Of a stretch of DNA of 64,000 bases, positions 61,584 through 64,000 are shown piece by piece; the stretch's first letter is position 1, and every line of letters begins with the position of its first letter. The translations under genes and the position numbers were made by a program. This stretch comes from Croceivirga sp. Lineage in GTDB: Bacteria > Bacteroidota > Bacteroidia > Flavobacteriales > Flavobacteriaceae. The DNA lies in contig JANQQQ010000004.1 in the NCBI GenBank assembly GCA_028284935.1, forward strand, positions 1 to 64,000, given 5' to 3'. The notes under the pieces are model-generated. The model made no database searches. It was not told the DNA's origin and saw only the letters and a list, made by a program, of their open reading frames with translations.

Positions 61584-62432
61584 ATGAAACTGACTATTCT
61601 TATCCATTGCCCCGATCAAACGGGTATTATTTATTCCGTTACCAATTTTCTATTTGAAAAGAAGGGAAACGTAATTTACCTAGATCAACATGTGGATATG
61701 GAAGCCCAAGTGTTTTTTATGCGCTTGGAAGCCGATTTTGAAAATGGATTTACCAAGGATTCCTTTGAAACCGAGTTCAATGAAACCCTGGCCAGATCAT
61801 ATAAAATGCAGTGGAGCTATCATTTGGACGGTACCTTGCCAAAAATGGCAATTTTTGTATCCAAGTACAATCACTGCTTATATGATTTGTTGAGCAGACA
61901 TCGATCAGGGGAATTGGATGTTGAAATCCCGTTTATCCTGAGCAATCATAAGGATTTGGAATATATAGCCGAACAATTTGGAATCCCCTACTACCATATT
62001 CCAGTGACCAAGGCATCAAAGGACGAGGCTGAGTCAGAACAGTTGCGGTTGCTTCAAAAACATCAGGTTGATTTTATAGTTCTGGCCCGCTACATGCAGA
62101 TTGTCTCTTCAAGGCTTATTCAGCATTATCCCAATAAAATCATCAATATCCATCATTCTTTCCTACCTGCCTTCGCGGGGGCAAAACCGTATCATGCTGC
62201 CTTTGAACGGGGTGTCAAAATCATTGGGGCAACAAGTCATTATGTCACGGAAGAATTGGATGCAGGGCCCATTATTGAGCAGGATGTGACCACGGTTTCC
62301 CATAGTCATAGCATAAAAGATTTTATCACTAAGGGTAGGGACTTGGAAAAAATTGTCTTGTCAAGAGCCGTTAAGCTTCATGTCCATAGAAAGACCATGG
62401 TCTACAATAATAAAACGGTCATCTTTACGTAA
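61584..62432 (+). CDS. purU: Formyltetrahydrofolate deformylase
   Basis: This 282-residue protein has an N-terminal ACT domain (LTILIHCPDQTGIIYSVTNFLFEKKGNVIYLDQH, about 3-80). A formyltransferase-fold domain follows: MAIFVSKYNHCLYDLL, DFIVLARYMQIVS, INIHHSFLPAFAGAKPYHAAFERGVKIIGATSHYVTEELDAGPIIEQD. It hydrolyses 10-formyl-THF to formate and THF, balancing one-carbon pools. It is divergent from icmF, with a 136-nt AT-rich spacer. Confidence 0.93.
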   Translation: MKLTILIHCPDQTGIIYSVTNFLFEKKGNVIYLDQHVDMEAQVFFMRLEADFENGFTKDSFETEFNETLARSYKMQWSYHLDGTLPKMAIFVSKYNHCLYDLLSRHRSGELDVEIPFILSNHKDLEYIAEQFGIPYYHIPVTKASKDEAESEQLRLLQKHQVDFIVLARYMQIVSSRLIQHYPNKIINIHHSFLPAFAGAKPYHAAFERGVKIIGATSHYVTEELDAGPIIEQDVTTVSHSHSIKDFITKGRDLEKIVLSRAVKLHVHRKTMVYNNKTVIFT

Positions 62433-62827
62433 TACCGAACAATGAATCCTCTACCCAAGGAACTTTCATTTAACTATTTTTTAAAATACCCCATCAACAA
62501 TATTCTTTTTTTATCCCCGTTATAACTTCAAGAAAACAAAGCAATTATAACATATTGCTAATGTTTAGTTAACCTTGACCAAGGTCAGAAAATTGAATTT
62601 TGTTCCGAGTTATTTGAGTTAGCATTTTTTTGAGTTAGTTAGTTTAAAAGCCAGTGATCTCACTGGCTTTTTTAATTACTATCGGCAAAAGAATCGCTAA
62701 CTGAGCCATACATAACTCTATTTCAGAGGTAAATTATTATCGGGGCTTACGGTTTTTAGCGTTTTGTTAACGTTTTGAGGTGGTTGATTTTATAACTTGT
62801 TAGGTGTGCTAATTCATCAATCAAACC
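62433..62827 (+). other. Intergenic region with a strong hairpin, possible small RNA
   Basis: This 395-nt stretch has no credible + strand ORF. It contains a tandem GAGTTA motif (about 62605-62640: GAGTTATTTGAGTTAGC..TTTGAGTTAGTTAG) directly before a perfect terminator-like hairpin at 62646. The hairpin is over 210 nt from the purU stop, so a short independent transcript is possible. Confidence 0.4.
62646..62673 (+). terminator. Rho-independent terminator
   Basis: AAAAGCCAGTGA-TC-TCACTGGCTTTT is a perfect 12-bp inverted repeat with a T-run (TTTTTT) after the GC part. It could end purU read-through or a small RNA. Confidence 0.85.
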
Positions 62828-64000
62828 ATGGGGCAATCTTCCAAAGGCATTGTCGTCTTCCTCCTTGTAATCCAAAGCGTATTACTTTGGGGAAAATCTC
62901 CCATTAAGGAAGAGGCAAAACCAATCGAGTTTGTTTTTCAGGATTCCTTGGATTGGGCGGATTATTACTACAATATCCATCGGTATAAACAAGCCATTCC
63001 TTTGTACAGGAAAAATCTTGATACCATACAGCACGAAAAAATTAAAATACTTAAAAAGCTGGCCTTGAGTGAAGCCGCTATGGAACATCCTTCGAAGTCG
63101 GTTTCCTATCTGCATGAATATTTACAACTTGAATTTAGACCTTCTTTTTTACTACATGAAGGATTTGATTCCATTAGGGGCACCGACGAGTTCAGCAGTG
63201 TTTCTGAACAGGTAATTCCAAAAATTAACATCTGGGCCCTATTGTACTTTTTTGTTGCGTTAATTGGCTTTTATGTGATGGGAATGCTAGTTCTGAACAA
63301 AAAAATCGATATTCATGCACGTATCATTATTGCCCTCTTTGTATTTATTCATTCCCTTTTTATTCTCAATATTAGTATTAATCGCGCGAATTTCCTGTTT
63401 GAAATTCCACATAGTTATTTAATGTCCACTTGGTCCTCTTTTCTATATGGCCCCTTACTTTTCCTATATTTTAGAAGGGTATCCCAAAGGCATAGACTCA
63501 ACTGGGAGGATTTTTGGCATTTTCTGCCGACCCTGCTGTTGATTGGGTACCTAGTTCCAAATGTTTATGCTTTTACCGGCGCAGAAAAGGTCAACCTCAT
63601 GCTTTCTCGATTACAAAATGGGTTAAGTCCCTCCGATTCCAGCAAACTGGTATTGATAGTGACTTTGAAAGCTATTTCACTGGCCGTATATGCCTACTTT
63701 ATACATCTTCTTTTAAAGAAAAATAATACCACCGAACCATCAAAGTCAAAGACCCGGCTTTGGCAAAAGAATATCTACTACATCCATGTGGCCTATGTTA
63801 TCACCTATATCGTGTACGGTGTATCCATTTCTTTGGGTAATCCTTATCCCGTTTTATTGCACATTCCAATTATCATGATGGCTGTAATGGTCGTGTATGT
63901 AGGATATGCGGCCAATGTACAACCCAATGTCTTTAGTGGGGTGTATGCCTATACCAACAATCGACTTTTTCCAAAATATGTAAAATCCGGACTTACGGAA
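62828..64000 (+). CDS. Membrane-bound regulator, N-terminal part (runs off the window)
   Basis: ATG 62828 is open through the window edge (391 codons). It has a signal-like N-terminus (GIVVFLLVIQSVLLWG) and a TPR-like periplasmic segment (HRYKQAIPLYRKNLDTI; HPSKSVSYLHEYLQLE). About eight membrane helices follow from residue 138 (INIWALLYFFVALIGFYVMG, RIIIALFVFIHSLF, HFLPTLLLIGYLVPNVYAF). The end VYAYTNNRLFPKYVKSGLTE is typical of the linker before a C-terminal AraC-type DNA-binding domain, which would lie outside. The regulator call is therefore inferred. Confidence 0.7.
   Translation, partial: MGQSSKGIVVFLLVIQSVLLWGKSPIKEEAKPIEFVFQDSLDWADYYYNIHRYKQAIPLYRKNLDTIQHEKIKILKKLALSEAAMEHPSKSVSYLHEYLQLEFRPSFLLHEGFDSIRGTDEFSSVSEQVIPKINIWALLYFFVALIGFYVMGMLVLNKKIDIHARIIIALFVFIHSLFILNISINRANFLFEIPHSYLMSTWSSFLYGPLLFLYFRRVSQRHRLNWEDFWHFLPTLLLIGYLVPNVYAFTGAEKVNLMLSRLQNGLSPSDSSKLVLIVTLKAISLAVYAYFIHLLLKKNNTTEPSKSKTRLWQKNIYYIHVAYVITYIVYGVSISLGNPYPVLLHIPIIMMAVMVVYVGYAANVQPNVFSGVYAYTNNRLFPKYVKSGLTE

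Overview
The window comes from a member of the Bacteroidota, most likely a marine Flavobacteriaceae (Maribacter/Zobellia/Muricauda-like). The base composition is AT-rich, leaders lack strong Shine-Dalgarno sequences, and lineage families such as DUF6090, DUF6263 and DUF4920 are present. Other markers are a DnaJ with only two CxxCxGxG motifs, a linked P-II/Amt/porin set, and a fused isobutyryl-CoA-mutase-type enzyme. The lineage is inferred from gene content; no search was run.

Region 1 (1 to about 36,900) is a one-direction array of about 36 small cassettes, with every gene on the + strand. Each cassette holds one or two genes and ends in an imperfect inverted repeat. The left arm reads ..AACAATGGCTATAATTC.. 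and the right arm reads ..ATCATAGCCGGACCGTTGT... This is the layout of integron attC sites (R''-L''-loop-L'-R'). The strongest evidence is that the roughly 10 nt at the start of a cassette (GTT + 7) is the reverse complement of the R'' box at the end of the same cassette, often perfectly. It does not match the R' box in the same local site. That is the signature expected of cassettes that circulate and insert at GTT. No integrase lies in the window; if one exists it should be to the left. The array is therefore called integron-like (sedentary chromosomal integron or CALIN).

Cassette cargo is accessory. It includes an AAC(3)-I-like acetyltransferase, four other GNAT proteins, three serine beta-lactamase-family hydrolases, a VOC protein, two orphan immunity-type proteins (SUKH-like and Imm63-like), a DinB-like protein, a CaiB/BaiF CoA-transferase and a TonB-C protein. 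There are also many unrecognised lipoproteins or secreted proteins and several small membrane proteins. One oversized block carries a sulfatase plus a GH29 alpha-L-fucosidase and is bordered only by degenerate sites. At least three cassette genes look broken, and a fourth has a doubtful start.

Region 2 (about 36.9 to 44.2 kb) is still + strand but has no attC-like sites: a secreted unknown, SelO, a SnoaL-like protein, an S41 peptidase lipoprotein with an apparent CTG start, a COG0523 GTPase, a DUF2200-like protein and a GNAT.

Region 3 (44.2 to 64 kb) is ordinary core chromosome on both strands. It carries grpE-dnaJ, a TIGR01777 epimerase, DUF4920-mnmD, ilvE, a MazG-like pyrophosphohydrolase, small membrane proteins, crcB, the P-II/amt/porin nitrogen group, DUF1684, a DJ-1/PfpI protein, an Lrp regulator with a hydrolase-like protein, icmF, purU and the start of a membrane-bound regulator that runs off the end. 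Several rho-independent terminators are visible in this region.
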